Assembly (NCBI RefSeq): GCF_003335215.1
Contig: NZ_QPGB01000001.1
Span: forward strand, 496,001-560,000
Direction of reading: 5' to 3'
From: Parvibium lacunae
Lineage (GTDB): Bacteria; Pseudomonadota; Gammaproteobacteria; Burkholderiales; Burkholderiaceae_D
DNA: 64,000 nucleotides
The position numbers and the translations under genes were made by a program. Numbering within the stretch: position 1 is the first letter of the stretch; the number at the start of each line of letters is the position of its first letter. The notes under the pieces are model-generated. The model worked only from the letters and a program-made list of their open reading frames with translations. It ran no database searches and was not told where the DNA came from. Below, piece by piece: positions 36,032 through 44,403 of the stretch.

Positions 36032-36769
36032 ATGTCAATTCCTGCTACTCAGTCGAGGTCAATCTCGATACCAGATTATGTTGCTGATACAAAGTTTGGA
36101 TTTTGGTTTCTAGGCACCAAAACGTGGTCAGAACAAGTGTTGAAAGTGGCCTTGAAAGATCTTATTCCACGCATTCAACATAGACAGAAAAGTTATTCAG
36201 TCGTGGTCGATGTTGGCTGCGGTCAAGGCTTGAGTTTTTCCTTGTTGCACCGTTTTTTTCGTCCCACTAGTCTTATCGGTGTGGAATATGATGCGCATTC
36301 GCTAGCGGTAGCAGCGACGCGTGCAAAAAAGCTTGGGCTTGAGATCGAATTACTGCAGAACGATTGTGCTGCAATAGCTCTGCCGGATGCCACCGCAGAT
36401 ATTATTTTTTGTCACCAAGTTTGCCATCATCTCGTGCGGCAAGAGGAATCTCTAGCTGAGTTTTATCGAATCTTAAAACCAGGCGGCCTTTTATTATTTG
36501 CGGAATCAACAAAAGCTTATATTCATTCTTGGCTTATCCGTTGGTTATTTGAGCACCCTATGGACAAACAACGGACAGCCGAAGAATACGTTGAAATGCT
36601 GCGAAAAGCCGGGTTTCAAGTTGATGAAACCCAAATTTCCACTCCTTACTTATGGTGGAGTCGCGCCGATCTAGGATTAATGGAATGGCTTTTTCGTTGT
36701 AAACCCAAACCAGCGGGGCAGCGTGAGGAAACGTTAATTAACGTAGTTGCTATTAAATCGAATGGTTGA
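36032..36769 (+). CDS. class I SAM-dependent methyltransferase, substrate unknown
   Basis: Rossmann-fold methyltransferase of the Methyltransf_11 type, 245 residues. Motif I is VDVGCGQGLS near residue 60, an acidic ligand follows in GVEYDAHS, and the post-motif region ILKPGGLLLFAES is typical. The N-terminus (SIPDYVADTKFGFWFLGTK) and the C-terminal segment rich in Trp (PYLWWSRADLGLMEWLF) suggest a lipid or hydrophobic substrate, but this is inference. The ATG at 36032 has AGGG five bases upstream; a GTG at 36011 lacks support. It is on the strand opposite to its neighbours recJ and prfB, and somewhat A+T-richer, hinting at insertion. Confidence 0.8.
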   Translation: MSIPATQSRSISIPDYVADTKFGFWFLGTKTWSEQVLKVALKDLIPRIQHRQKSYSVVVDVGCGQGLSFSLLHRFFRPTSLIGVEYDAHSLAVAATRAKKLGLEIELLQNDCAAIALPDATADIIFCHQVCHHLVRQEESLAEFYRILKPGGLLLFAESTKAYIHSWLIRWLFEHPMDKQRTAEEYVEMLRKAGFQVDETQISTPYLWWSRADLGLMEWLFRCKPKPAGQREETLINVVAIKSNG

Positions 36770-36788
36770 GTCAGTTATTCAGAGTGAA

Positions 36789-38534
36789 TCAGGCAGCGGC
36801 TTCAACCATGATCTGTAGACGCGGCTGGCCTTGGTATTCGTCTAACGCAAGGCGATAAGCAAGGGTGGTTTGGGCGGGTAAATTGTCCGCGTGTCCAAAC
36901 CAGATTCCCTCTACTCGGGTGCCATTGGTTGTTTCTAGCTGCAGTTTGAGGTGTTTCTCTTTCAAAAGCCGCTGATTGACCACCCTAAATTGGTCACAAA
37001 AGACTGGTGCTGGGAAGCCTTGGCCCCAGACTTGGTCATCCAGTAATTGTGCGATATGAGGCTGCAGCCATTCCTCATTTAATTGGCCATCGGTTTCGAG
37101 TGTTGCTTGCAGAACAGTCGGATTGCCATTATTGGCAATAAACGTTTGCACGGCTTCTTCAAAGGCAGACTCAAACACATCCAAGTCATCGGCCACGATC
37201 GTGAGGCCTGCCGCCATGGCATGCCCTCCAAATTTGAGGATACAGCCGGGCACTTTTTTGCTCACCAAATCCAGTACATCGCGTAAATGAATGCCGGGAA
37301 TGGAACGCCCAGAGCCTTTTAAGGTGTCTCCTTGCGTATCGGCCATGGCAAAGGCAATGGTTGGCCGCCACATTTGCTCTTTAATGCGCCCTGCGACAAT
37401 GCCAATTACCCCTTGATGCCAATCTGGGTCGAACAGGGTGACGCTGGTACGTGCAGACCATTCATCAGGATCAATTGCCGCCAGACTTTCAAGGGCACTG
37501 GCTTGCATCTCACTTTCGATTTGACGACGCGCTTGATTAATTTGATCGAGCTGCGTCGCAATTTTCAAGGCATGTTCGCGATCATCCGCCAACAAGCACT
37601 CAATGCCTAAACCCATATCAGCCAGACGCCCTGCTGCATTGAGACGCGGTCCGATAGCAAACCCTAAATCGGCAGCGGTGATACGGTGTGTCTGGCGTCC
37701 CGCAATTTGCATGAGGGCTTGCAGACCCACTTGCATTCGACCACGGCGAATACGCTGTAAACCTTGGTAAACCAGGATTCGATTATTGTGGTCAAGTCTT
37801 ACCACATCGGCGACAGTGCCTAGCGCAACCAGGTCCAACAGACTATCGATACGGGGTTGTGTTGCGGCTGTAAACTGCCCATGTTCGCGCAATGCCGCCC
37901 GCACCGCCAGTAAGACATAGAACATGACACCAACGCCCGCCAGATGTTTGCTTGGAAAGGGGCAGCCCGGCTGATTGGGATTAACAATAGCGGCAGCCTC
38001 TGGCAGCCGATCACCGGGGAGATGGTGGTCTGTGATTATGACGGGGAGGCCATTTGTGCGGGCATGCGCAACGCCTTCAATACTCGCAATGCCATTATCC
38101 ACCGTGACCAAGAGATCGGGGCGATAGGCGCGGTTCTTGAGCGCAAGCTCAACGATTTCTGGTGTTAAGCCATACCCATAGTCAAAGCGATTAGGAACCA
38201 AGTATTCAACTTGTGCGCCCAACATCCTTAAGCCCCGCACGCCGACTGCACAGGCAGTCGCACCATCACAATCGTAGTCGGCAACAATCAGTATCTTTTG
38301 TTGCGTCAGAATGGCCGTGGTTAGTAGCGCTGCCGCATTATCAATGCCCTTGAGACCTGTTGGCCCGTGAGGTGGCAGCAATTGATTCAATTCAAGGCTA
38401 ATGTTAGCCGTGCTGTCAATGCCACGTGCTGCCCATAATCTGGCCAGTAGTGGGTGTACCCCATGCTCATTTAACATTACTTCGTGTTGAAACGTTGCGG
38501 ATGATTGAGGGCGACTACAGATTATTTTTTTCAT
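36789..38534 (-). CDS. recJ: single-stranded-DNA-specific exonuclease RecJ
   Basis: 5'-3' single-strand exonuclease of recombination and mismatch repair. The DHH phosphoesterase motifs are visible: VADYDCDGATA, VTDHHLPGD, a VTVDNGIAS segment and, in the DHHA1 domain, KFGGHAMAAGLT. A C-terminal OB-type domain completes the protein. The 581 residues are normal. It follows a conserved gene of unknown role by 9 bases on the same strand, and the pair are probably cotranscribed. Confidence 0.95.
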   Translation of the reverse strand: MKKIICSRPQSSATFQHEVMLNEHGVHPLLARLWAARGIDSTANISLELNQLLPPHGPTGLKGIDNAAALLTTAILTQQKILIVADYDCDGATACAVGVRGLRMLGAQVEYLVPNRFDYGYGLTPEIVELALKNRAYRPDLLVTVDNGIASIEGVAHARTNGLPVIITDHHLPGDRLPEAAAIVNPNQPGCPFPSKHLAGVGVMFYVLLAVRAALREHGQFTAATQPRIDSLLDLVALGTVADVVRLDHNNRILVYQGLQRIRRGRMQVGLQALMQIAGRQTHRITAADLGFAIGPRLNAAGRLADMGLGIECLLADDREHALKIATQLDQINQARRQIESEMQASALESLAAIDPDEWSARTSVTLFDPDWHQGVIGIVAGRIKEQMWRPTIAFAMADTQGDTLKGSGRSIPGIHLRDVLDLVSKKVPGCILKFGGHAMAAGLTIVADDLDVFESAFEEAVQTFIANNGNPTVLQATLETDGQLNEEWLQPHIAQLLDDQVWGQGFPAPVFCDQFRVVNQRLLKEKHLKLQLETTNGTRVEGIWFGHADNLPAQTTLAYRLALDEYQGQPRLQIMVEAAA

Positions 38535-38543
38535 GACTTTGGC

Positions 38544-39785
38544 CTAAGCAGGGTCACTTGATTCAGCGTCAGCAGCGAGGAACTGAATCAGGCGATCACT
38601 GAGCTTCGCTGCGGGCTGTAATAAAAAGGGCCAATCACGCCAAAATTGGTGTAATTGAAATCGCCCAAGTGTTAGCTGTTGGCAGGCATCGACTTGATCA
38701 ATCAGGAGTTCCAGCTCATCAATCACCCCCTGTCTTAGCAGGGCCAGATGCGGCTCAATATAGTTGATTAAGTTGGTATGCCAAGCCTTGATCCATTGCC
38801 TATCGTCATTTTGCTGAGTCGCTTGCCAACAATCGTTGTAGAGGTAGAGCGATTGCTCAACCGCGATGGCGTGATCTGTTTGTGGGCCAAGAGATGCCCT
38901 AATCTGATTCACGGTTGCATCATTGCTTTGGATTTGCAGAAAGGGGGAGTGCGGTAATTCATGCTCTTGAATCAAGCTGGATCCATAGAGCCATACACTG
39001 TTGATGGCGGGTAGTTGCTGCGCTTGTCGTGATTGATTCACCGGGTGATCATGCCAAGTCATCTCGATTTCATTGAGGATGCGGCGCCATTGTCGTGCAG
39101 TGCCGTGTTTATTTGCGGGCTGGTGTATCTTCGGCGAATAGTCTCGCGGCAAAAAATCATGGATGTTGTTATCTTTGGCCAGGGTAGGGTGACAGGTTCG
39201 AAGGTTCAAATTCGGGCTGCCATCAGCATTCAACGGTGAAGCCAGCAACCATTGATCCGGCGTTGGGCACCACAGGAATAAATTGGCTGCTAGTAAGATT
39301 GGTTCAATCGCACGGGCTAATGCATCGGCTTCTTCGGTGCTCATTGTGGTAATCGTTTGACCCAGTTCCACGTGGCTGGTGGTTAACTGTAAATGCACAG
39401 GATCGCAGCAAAACCATTGATAGGCAGCAGGGTTTTGCAACGCGACTGCGGGGGGTAGGTTTTTAGCCTGATGCAGTCTGAGTGTTGCATAGGGTAAGTC
39501 AGCACTATGCGTTGCGGCAGAAAAAAAATGTTGTTTCAGCCAATCATCAAAAAAGCTTGTCGGCTGATGAGCGCGCGTACAGTGATCGTGGAGGGTGTGA
39601 CTGGCGCGGTTGAGCAGTGTGCGCCAAAGCCGCGTCGTTTGCGTATCGGCAATAGAGTGGGCCGTTCCTTTTGGGCGATTGAGTCCCAGTGCGTGCGCCA
39701 GGCTTTGGCTTTGCGCCGGCGTAACCAGTTGATCGAGCCATGTTGCTGGTAGGAGACCGCCACGTAAGTAAAGAGTATGGCGCAT
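38544..39785 (-). CDS. conserved protein upstream of recJ, unknown function
   Basis: A 413-residue cytoplasmic-type protein without signal or membrane segments, rich in His, Gln, Leu and Trp. It resembles a betaproteobacterial family usually found next to recJ and sometimes annotated as a phosphoglycerate-mutase-like or RpfE-type regulatory protein. I see no phosphoglycerate mutase metal-binding motif that would justify that name. Recognisable points are ELGQTITTMSTEEADALARA and WLYGSSLIQE, both shown for identification only. It starts at an ATG 9 bases after no clear ribosome-binding site and is followed closely by recJ, implying a shared transcript. Confidence 0.7.
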   Translation of the reverse strand: MRHTLYLRGGLLPATWLDQLVTPAQSQSLAHALGLNRPKGTAHSIADTQTTRLWRTLLNRASHTLHDHCTRAHQPTSFFDDWLKQHFFSAATHSADLPYATLRLHQAKNLPPAVALQNPAAYQWFCCDPVHLQLTTSHVELGQTITTMSTEEADALARAIEPILLAANLFLWCPTPDQWLLASPLNADGSPNLNLRTCHPTLAKDNNIHDFLPRDYSPKIHQPANKHGTARQWRRILNEIEMTWHDHPVNQSRQAQQLPAINSVWLYGSSLIQEHELPHSPFLQIQSNDATVNQIRASLGPQTDHAIAVEQSLYLYNDCWQATQQNDDRQWIKAWHTNLINYIEPHLALLRQGVIDELELLIDQVDACQQLTLGRFQLHQFWRDWPFLLQPAAKLSDRLIQFLAADAESSDPA

Positions 39786-39855
39786 GACGTTTCCTGCAAG
39801 AGTTTAACCAGATTGATTTTATCTGCCTAGCGCGATGGTTAGGGTTGACTAGGCG

Positions 39856-39888
39856 AAAAAAAAAACGGGTTCACTATAGTGAACCCGT
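39856..39888 (-). terminator. intrinsic terminator of tRNA-Asn
   Basis: A perfect 10-bp stem, ACGGGTTCAC with GTGAACCCGT, and a 4-base loop. On the minus strand it is followed by a run of ten T residues. It lies immediately 3' of the tRNA-Asn gene. Confidence 0.93.
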
Positions 39889-39895
39889 TTATATT

Positions 39896-39971
39896 TGGCT
39901 CCCCGAGCTGGACTCGAACCAGCGACCTGCGGATTAACAGTCCGTCGCTCTACCGACTGAGCTATCAGGGA
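39896..39971 (-). tRNA. tRNA-Asn (anticodon GTT)
   Basis: A 76-base gene with encoded CCA. The acceptor stem TCCCTGA pairs with TCGGGGA (one T-G pair), and the discriminator is G. The anticodon loop in CGGACTGTTAATCCG gives GTT, and the T-loop GTTCGAGTC is canonical. A good promoter lies upstream and an intrinsic terminator directly downstream, so it is a single-gene transcript. Confidence 0.97.
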
Positions 39972-39981
39972 ATAGATGCGT

Positions 39982-40011
39982 ATTATAGCCAGCTTTTTAC
40001 TGTCACGTCAA
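39982..40011 (-). promoter_or_regulatory. sigma-70 promoter of tRNA-Asn
   Basis: On the minus strand, TTGACG (40011 to 40006) and a perfect TATAAT (39987 to 39982) with 18 bp spacing, followed by ACGC. It ends about 10 bases before the tRNA 5' end. Confidence 0.75.
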
Positions 40012-40057
40012 GCGTGGCAATGGCGTCTTTGTTACGTTTGCAGCCTTTGTACAAATC

Positions 40058-41266
40058 TCACGCGCGCACGACGCTGGCGATTGCTTGCACGACGTAGTCT
40101 AGATTTTGCTGGTTTAGTGCAGCAACGCAAATTCGACCAGAGCTGACAGCATAGATACCAAACTCTTCGCGTAGGCGATCTACTTGGCTTGCAGTCAAGC
40201 CGGAATAAGAGAACATGCCGCGTTGACGTAAGACAAAAGAAAAGTCCTGGGTGACTCCGGCGGCCTGCAATTTCTCGACCAAGCCAGCCCGCATTGCCCG
40301 AATGCGTTCGCGCATTTCTGCCAATTCATTCTCCCACATACTGCGTAATGCAGGCGTGTTCAGTACCGTCGCAACGACGGTTGCGCCATGCGTAGGAGGG
40401 TTTGAATAATTGGTACGAATAACGCGTTTCACCTGACTAACGACACGCGCGGTTTCGTCTTTGCCGTCGGTGACAACAGTCAGCGCACCGACGCGTTCGC
40501 CATAGAGAGAAAATGATTTTGAAAAAGAGCTGGAAATAAAGAAGTTGAGACCCGATGCTGCAAACAAATCCAAAGCGATAGCATCCTCTTTAATGCCGTC
40601 GCCAAATCCTTGATAAGCCATGTCCAAAAACGGGACCAGCTCGCGGGCTTGGGCTACAGCAATGATTCTTTGCCATTCTTCTGCTGACAAATCTGCCCCA
40701 GTTGGGTTATGGCAGCAGGCATGTAGCACAACAATCGTTCCCGCTGCCGCCTGTTCGAGGGCTTGCAGCATTCCCGCGAAATTAACGCCACGGGTTTGTG
40801 CGTCGTAGTAAGGATAGGTTTCAACCGTAAAGCCTGCGTTCTCAAAAAGAGCGCGGTGATTTTCCCAGCTTGGGTCGCTGATCAGCACTTTGGCTTGGGG
40901 GTTCAGGCGCTGCAGAAAATCTGCACCAATCTTCAGACCACCGGTCCCACCAATTGCTTGAAACGTCGCGACACGGCCGGCTGAAATGAGGGAGGATTCA
41001 GCGCCAAATAATAGATTTTGTACCGCTTGATCGTAAGCAGCGATCCCTTCAATCGGCAGATAGCCACGGGCGGGAGCTCCTTGAATTCTGGTGGCTTCGG
41101 CTTCTCGAACGGCTTTTAGCAAAGGTAACTTACCATTCGCGTCGTAATAAACACCGACACCAAGATTCACTTTCGTGGCACGAGTATCAGCGTTGTAAGC
41201 TTCATTGAGGCCCAAAATAGGATCGCGGGGGGCTAGTTCAACGTGTGAAAACAGATGTTGGCTCAT
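40058..41266 (-). CDS. aromatic amino acid/aspartate aminotransferase
   Basis: PLP-dependent class I (subgroup I-alpha) aminotransferase of the AspC/TyrB type, using 2-oxoglutarate with aspartate, tyrosine or phenylalanine. The N-terminus is LGLNEAYNADTRATKVNLG, the cofactor-binding region includes LHACCHNPTGADL, and the PLP lysine is in SFSKSFSLYGERVG. The C-terminal substrate arginine is in AVSSGRICVAALN. The 402 residues fit. A TTG two codons upstream (41272) is in frame, but the ATG at 41266 gives MSQHLFSHVELAPRDPI. AspC and TyrB cannot be separated by eye. It is divergent from uvrB. Confidence 0.9.
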   Translation of the reverse strand: MSQHLFSHVELAPRDPILGLNEAYNADTRATKVNLGVGVYYDANGKLPLLKAVREAEATRIQGAPARGYLPIEGIAAYDQAVQNLLFGAESSLISAGRVATFQAIGGTGGLKIGADFLQRLNPQAKVLISDPSWENHRALFENAGFTVETYPYYDAQTRGVNFAGMLQALEQAAAGTIVVLHACCHNPTGADLSAEEWQRIIAVAQARELVPFLDMAYQGFGDGIKEDAIALDLFAASGLNFFISSSFSKSFSLYGERVGALTVVTDGKDETARVVSQVKRVIRTNYSNPPTHGATVVATVLNTPALRSMWENELAEMRERIRAMRAGLVEKLQAAGVTQDFSFVLRQRGMFSYSGLTASQVDRLREEFGIYAVSSGRICVAALNQQNLDYVVQAIASVVRA

Positions 41267-41348
41267 GATCAATACCTAAGAAAATAAATACTTTTTGATT
41301 TTGCATCACTCTTTGCCCATAGTCTTATGCTGTATCAACATGATTTTT

Positions 41349-41383
41349 GCGCGTATTTGATTTATTTTTAATCAATTATGCGC
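41349..41383. promoter_or_regulatory. 14-bp imperfect inverted repeat between aminotransferase and uvrB
   Basis: Arms GCGCGTATTTGATT (41349-41362) and AATCAATTATGCGC (41370-41383) match at 12 of 14 positions around a 7-base A/T spacer. Lying between divergent genes, it is more likely an operator than a terminator. Confidence 0.45.
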
Positions 41384-41413
41384 TTTGCTTTGACCAGTAA
41401 AAAATTGAGCAGT

Positions 41414-41425
41414 GCAAAATTTTGC
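41414..41425. promoter_or_regulatory. 12-bp perfect palindrome upstream of uvrB
   Basis: GCAAAATTTTGC lies about 10 bp before a -10-like GATAAT (41435-41440). The arrangement suggests a site near the uvrB promoter, but no matching -35 at normal spacing and no LexA box were seen in the region 41267-41512. Confidence 0.3.
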
Positions 41426-41512
41426 GTAATTTGAGATAATAGCAGAATGCCTTATTAGTTTTGTGCCGTATCGACTCTCTTTGCTTACTTCGAAACGGTT
41501 TCTATTTATCTC

Positions 41513-43648
41513 GTGAAAACGCTCACTCCGCAACTCTCGCCGCTACCTGCTGGTTCGCAAGGAAAGATGGTTTACTTTCCGGGCAGCCCATACGCCTTGC
41601 ATCAGCCTTTCCCCCCTGCTGGCGATCAACCTACCGCCATTGCGCAGCTTGTTTCTGGTGTATATGACGGCTTGAGTTTTCAAACCCTATTGGGGGTAAC
41701 CGGCTCAGGTAAAACCTTTGCGATGGCCAATGTTATCGCTCAAACCGGCCGCCCAGCCTTGATTTTGGCGCCGAATAAAACGCTAGCCGCGCAGCTCTAT
41801 GCAGAAATGCGTGAGTTTCTACCGCACAACGCGGTCGAGTATTTTGTTTCTTACTACGATTATTACCAGCCCGAAGCTTACGTGCCGCAACGCGATCTCT
41901 TCATTGAGAAAGATTCGTCGATTAATGAGCATATCGAGCAAATGCGTTTATCTGCGACCAAATCTCTTTTAGAGCGGCGTGATACTGTGATTGTGGGAAC
42001 CGTATCTGCGATTTACGGTATCGGCAATCCAGCGGATTACCATGCAATGATTTTAATTCTGCGGGTAGGCGATAAGCTGAGTCAGCGTGATGTCATCAGC
42101 CGCCTTACCGCCATGCAATATACCCGCAATGAACTTGACTTTGCGCGTGGCACGTTCCGTGTGCGGGGTGACACGATTGATGTTTTTCCCGCTGAACATG
42201 CCGAGTTAGCCATACGGATTGAGTTGTTTGACGATGAAATAGAAAGCCTGCAACTATTTGACCCATTAACCGGGAAAATTCGGCAAAAAATTCCGCGCTT
42301 TACCGTATATCCCTCCTCGCATTATGTGACACCCCGCCAGACCGTTTTACGGGCGATTGAAGATATCAAAGTTGAATTACGCGAGCGTTTAGCCTTCTTT
42401 CATCAACAGGGCAAGCTCGTCGAAGCGCAGCGCTTGGAGCAGCGCACACGCTTTGATTTAGAGCTATTGCAAGAGCTTGGTTTCTGCAAGGGGATTGAGA
42501 ATTACAGCCGGCACTTGTCGGGTGCCAAGGCGGGGGACCCACCCCCGACGCTAATCGATTATTTACCGGCAGATGCCTTGGTAATTATCGATGAAAGTCA
42601 CGTCACCGTTGGTCAGCTTGGTGCGATGTACAAAGGTGACCGTTCACGTAAACAAACCTTAGTCGAATTTGGCTTTCGCTTACCTTCTGCATTGGATAAC
42701 CGGCCCCTCTGCTTTCCCGAGTTTGAGGCTAAGTTGAGGCAATGTGTTTTTGTGTCAGCAACCCCGGCAGACTATGAAAAAAAACAGAGTGGGCAGATAG
42801 TGGAGCAGGTGGTTCGACCCACGGGGCTGATAGATCCTGCTGTCGAGGTTCGGCCTGCAACCAGCCAAGTTGACGATGTGTTAAGCGAAATCAGAATCCG
42901 TACCAAACAAGGGCAGCGGGTTTTGGTAACGACGCTCACCAAGCGGATGGCCGAGGATCTCACGGACTTTCTTTCTGAGCACCAGGTCAAAGTCCGTTAT
43001 CTGCATTCCGATATTGACACGGTTGAGCGGGTTGAAATTATTCGCGATTTGCGCCTGGGGGTGTTTGATGTGCTGGTTGGCATCAACTTATTGCGTGAGG
43101 GGCTGGATATTCCGGAAGTTTCTCTGGTCGCGATTCTAGATGCCGACAAAGAGGGTTTCTTGCGATCTGAGCGCTCATTGATTCAAACCATCGGCCGGGC
43201 GGCACGCCATTTGGACGGGCGTGCGATCTTGTATGCAGACAGGATTACCGATTCCATGCGGCGCGCCATGGATGAAACAGAGCGCCGCCGTCAGAAACAA
43301 ATCGCTTTCAATACGCTGCACGGCATTGTCCCGCGTGGGGTTGTCAAACAAATCAAAGACTTGATTGATGGGGTGTATGACAACCGTGAGCTGCAACAAG
43401 AGCGCAAAGTCGCTCAGGCCGTGGCTAACTATGACGCCCTTTCAGAGAAACAATTGGCCGCTGAAGTTAAAAAACTGGAAAAAATGATGATGGAACACGC
43501 ACGTAACCTCGAGTTTGAAAAAGCCGCGCAAGTGCGAGACCAGCTCACACAACTCAAAACCCAGCTATTTGGCGTTGCCAATGATGGACATACTGAGTTG
43601 CCGCCAATCGACGGAGCTGTTGCCTCACCTGGAGGTCATGCTGCCTAA
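41513..43648 (+). CDS. uvrB: excinuclease ABC subunit B
   Basis: Damage-verifying helicase-like subunit of nucleotide excision repair, working with UvrA and UvrC. Walker A is GVTGSGKTF, the beta-hairpin is [14 protein letters not shown], the DEAD-type motif is [12 protein letters not shown], and motif VI is in [12 protein letters not shown]. The C-terminal UVR domain (about residues 645-680) contacts UvrC. The frame opens with GTG at 41513 (711 residues). An ATG at 41567 with AAGGAAAG in front gives 693 residues starting [17 protein letters not shown] and is an equally good start. No LexA operator was seen upstream. Confidence 0.96.
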   Translation: MKTLTPQLSPLPAGSQGKMVYFPGSPYALHQPFPPAGDQPTAIAQLVSGVYDGLSFQTLLGVTGSGKTFAMANVIAQTGRPALILAPNKTLAAQLYAEMREFLPHNAVEYFVSYYDYYQPEAYVPQRDLFIEKDSSINEHIEQMRLSATKSLLERRDTVIVGTVSAIYGIGNPADYHAMILILRVGDKLSQRDVISRLTAMQYTRNELDFARGTFRVRGDTIDVFPAEHAELAIRIELFDDEIESLQLFDPLTGKIRQKIPRFTVYPSSHYVTPRQTVLRAIEDIKVELRERLAFFHQQGKLVEAQRLEQRTRFDLELLQELGFCKGIENYSRHLSGAKAGDPPPTLIDYLPADALVIIDESHVTVGQLGAMYKGDRSRKQTLVEFGFRLPSALDNRPLCFPEFEAKLRQCVFVSATPADYEKKQSGQIVEQVVRPTGLIDPAVEVRPATSQVDDVLSEIRIRTKQGQRVLVTTLTKRMAEDLTDFLSEHQVKVRYLHSDIDTVERVEIIRDLRLGVFDVLVGINLLREGLDIPEVSLVAILDADKEGFLRSERSLIQTIGRAARHLDGRAILYADRITDSMRRAMDETERRRQKQIAFNTLHGIVPRGVVKQIKDLIDGVYDNRELQQERKVAQAVANYDALSEKQLAAEVKKLEKMMMEHARNLEFEKAAQVRDQLTQLKTQLFGVANDGHTELPPIDGAVASPGGHAA

Positions 43649-43668
43649 AAAGGCAAGTGTTTTTTGTG
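43642..43668 (+). terminator. weak terminator overlapping the uvrB stop
   Basis: TGCCT-AAAA-AGGCA (43642-43655) is a 5-bp hairpin containing the uvrB TAA, followed by T-rich sequence with a G break. The short stem makes it a weak candidate. Confidence 0.4.
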
Positions 43669-43680
43669 TTTTTTTGTAAA

Positions 43681-43694
43681 GCCTCTACGGAGGC
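43681..43694 (+). other. UNCG-type stable hairpin in phosphatase leader
   Basis: GCCTC-TACG-GAGGC closes a C(UACG)G tetraloop, one of the exceptionally stable RNA hairpins. It sits about 55 bases before the phosphatase ATG and could mark an mRNA end or stabilise the leader. Confidence 0.4.
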
Positions 43695-43747
43695 ATTGGC
43701 AAATTGGTAAAAATTCGGGAAAATTACGGAAAAAAGAGAGAACTGTA

Positions 43748-44236
43748 ATGACTAAAGTCTTATTTGTTTGCATGGGCAACATTTGCCGCTCACCTACCGC
43801 TGAAGGGGTATTCCAAGACATGGTCTTGCAAGCTGGCTTGGACGACGTAATCATGGTCGATTCCGCAGGAACCCACGGCTATCATTTAGGCGAAGCGCCT
43901 GACCCCCGTACCCGCGCGGCAGCACGTAAGCGTGGTTATGATCTCTCAGAACTCAGGGCGCGTCAGATTGCGCCAGACGACTTCGCCAAGTTTGATTATA
44001 TTTTAGCCATGGATTGGGATAATCTCTCTGCTTTGCAGCAATTATGCCCCAAGGCTTATCTGCATAAACTGCAACTCTTGATGCGCTTCGCCACAGAGCA
44101 CGATGAAGCGACGGTGCCAGATCCATACTATGGCGGCCCCGAGTCTTTTGAGACAGTGCTTAATTTTGTCGAAGACGCTTGCGCGGGTTTATTGGAAGTG
44201 GCCCGCAAACGGAGCTTGCAATTTGCCGCTGCTTAA
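43748..44236 (+). CDS. low molecular weight protein-tyrosine phosphatase
   Basis: Cytoplasmic LMW-PTP that dephosphorylates phosphotyrosine, in many bacteria on capsule or exopolysaccharide kinases. The P-loop C-x5-R-S is at residues 8-15 (CMGNICRS), with the general-acid Asp in VPDPYYGG. The 162 residues are the family length. An open frame begins at 43664, but GAGAG near 43736 and the conserved start MTKVLFVCMGN decide for the ATG at 43748. It directly precedes iscR, an arrangement common in betaproteobacteria. No capsule genes are adjacent, so the substrate is unknown. An intrinsic terminator follows. Confidence 0.92.
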   Translation: MTKVLFVCMGNICRSPTAEGVFQDMVLQAGLDDVIMVDSAGTHGYHLGEAPDPRTRAAARKRGYDLSELRARQIAPDDFAKFDYILAMDWDNLSALQQLCPKAYLHKLQLLMRFATEHDEATVPDPYYGGPESFETVLNFVEDACAGLLEVARKRSLQFAAA

Positions 44237-44250
44237 ACGGAGATCCAGCC

Positions 44251-44278
44251 AAAAACCCCGCTGCGGCGGGGTTTTTTT
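44251..44278 (+). terminator. intrinsic terminator after the phosphatase gene
   Basis: CCCCGC-TGCG-GCGGGG (44256-44271) followed by seven T residues, with an A run on the 5' side. A textbook rho-independent terminator separating the phosphatase from the isc operon. Confidence 0.95.
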
Positions 44279-44295
44279 ATGGTTATTGCACTGCG

Positions 44296-44320
44296 ATAGT
44301 TGACTAAATAAGTGGGAATT
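44296..44320. promoter_or_regulatory. IscR type 1-like site A
   Basis: Starts ATAGTTGACTAAATAAGT and covers the -35 element. It agrees well with the left half of the type 1 IscR consensus (ATASYYGACT) and more weakly with the right half. Confidence 0.6.
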
Positions 44321-44328
44321 AATATACT
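44300..44328 (+). promoter_or_regulatory. sigma-70 promoter of the isc operon
   Basis: TTGACT (44300-44305) and TATACT (44323-44328) with the ideal 17-bp spacing. Two IscR-like sites overlap it, which fits repression of the operon by holo-IscR. Confidence 0.8.
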
Positions 44329-44348
44329 TGACTTAAATTATCGGGAAT
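44324..44348. promoter_or_regulatory. IscR type 1-like site B
   Basis: Starts ATACTTGACTTAAATTATC and covers the -10 element and start point. It agrees with the type 1 IscR consensus at most positions in both halves. It is 28 bp from site A. Confidence 0.65.
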
Positions 44349-44403
44349 AGCTTTGGCTCAAGCAAACAGCCGCTGCTATTGCCCTTTTTAAGGCGAGGAT
44401 GCG

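Noticed and set aside
38544-39785. Naming this gene a phosphoglycerate mutase
   Set aside because: No metal-binding or phosphoserine motif of cofactor-independent mutases is visible, so only a conserved unknown is reported.
41357-41375. TTGAT...ATCAA as an FNR site
   Set aside because: The half-sites are separated by nine bases; FNR/CRP-type sites need four. It is treated only as part of a longer inverted repeat.
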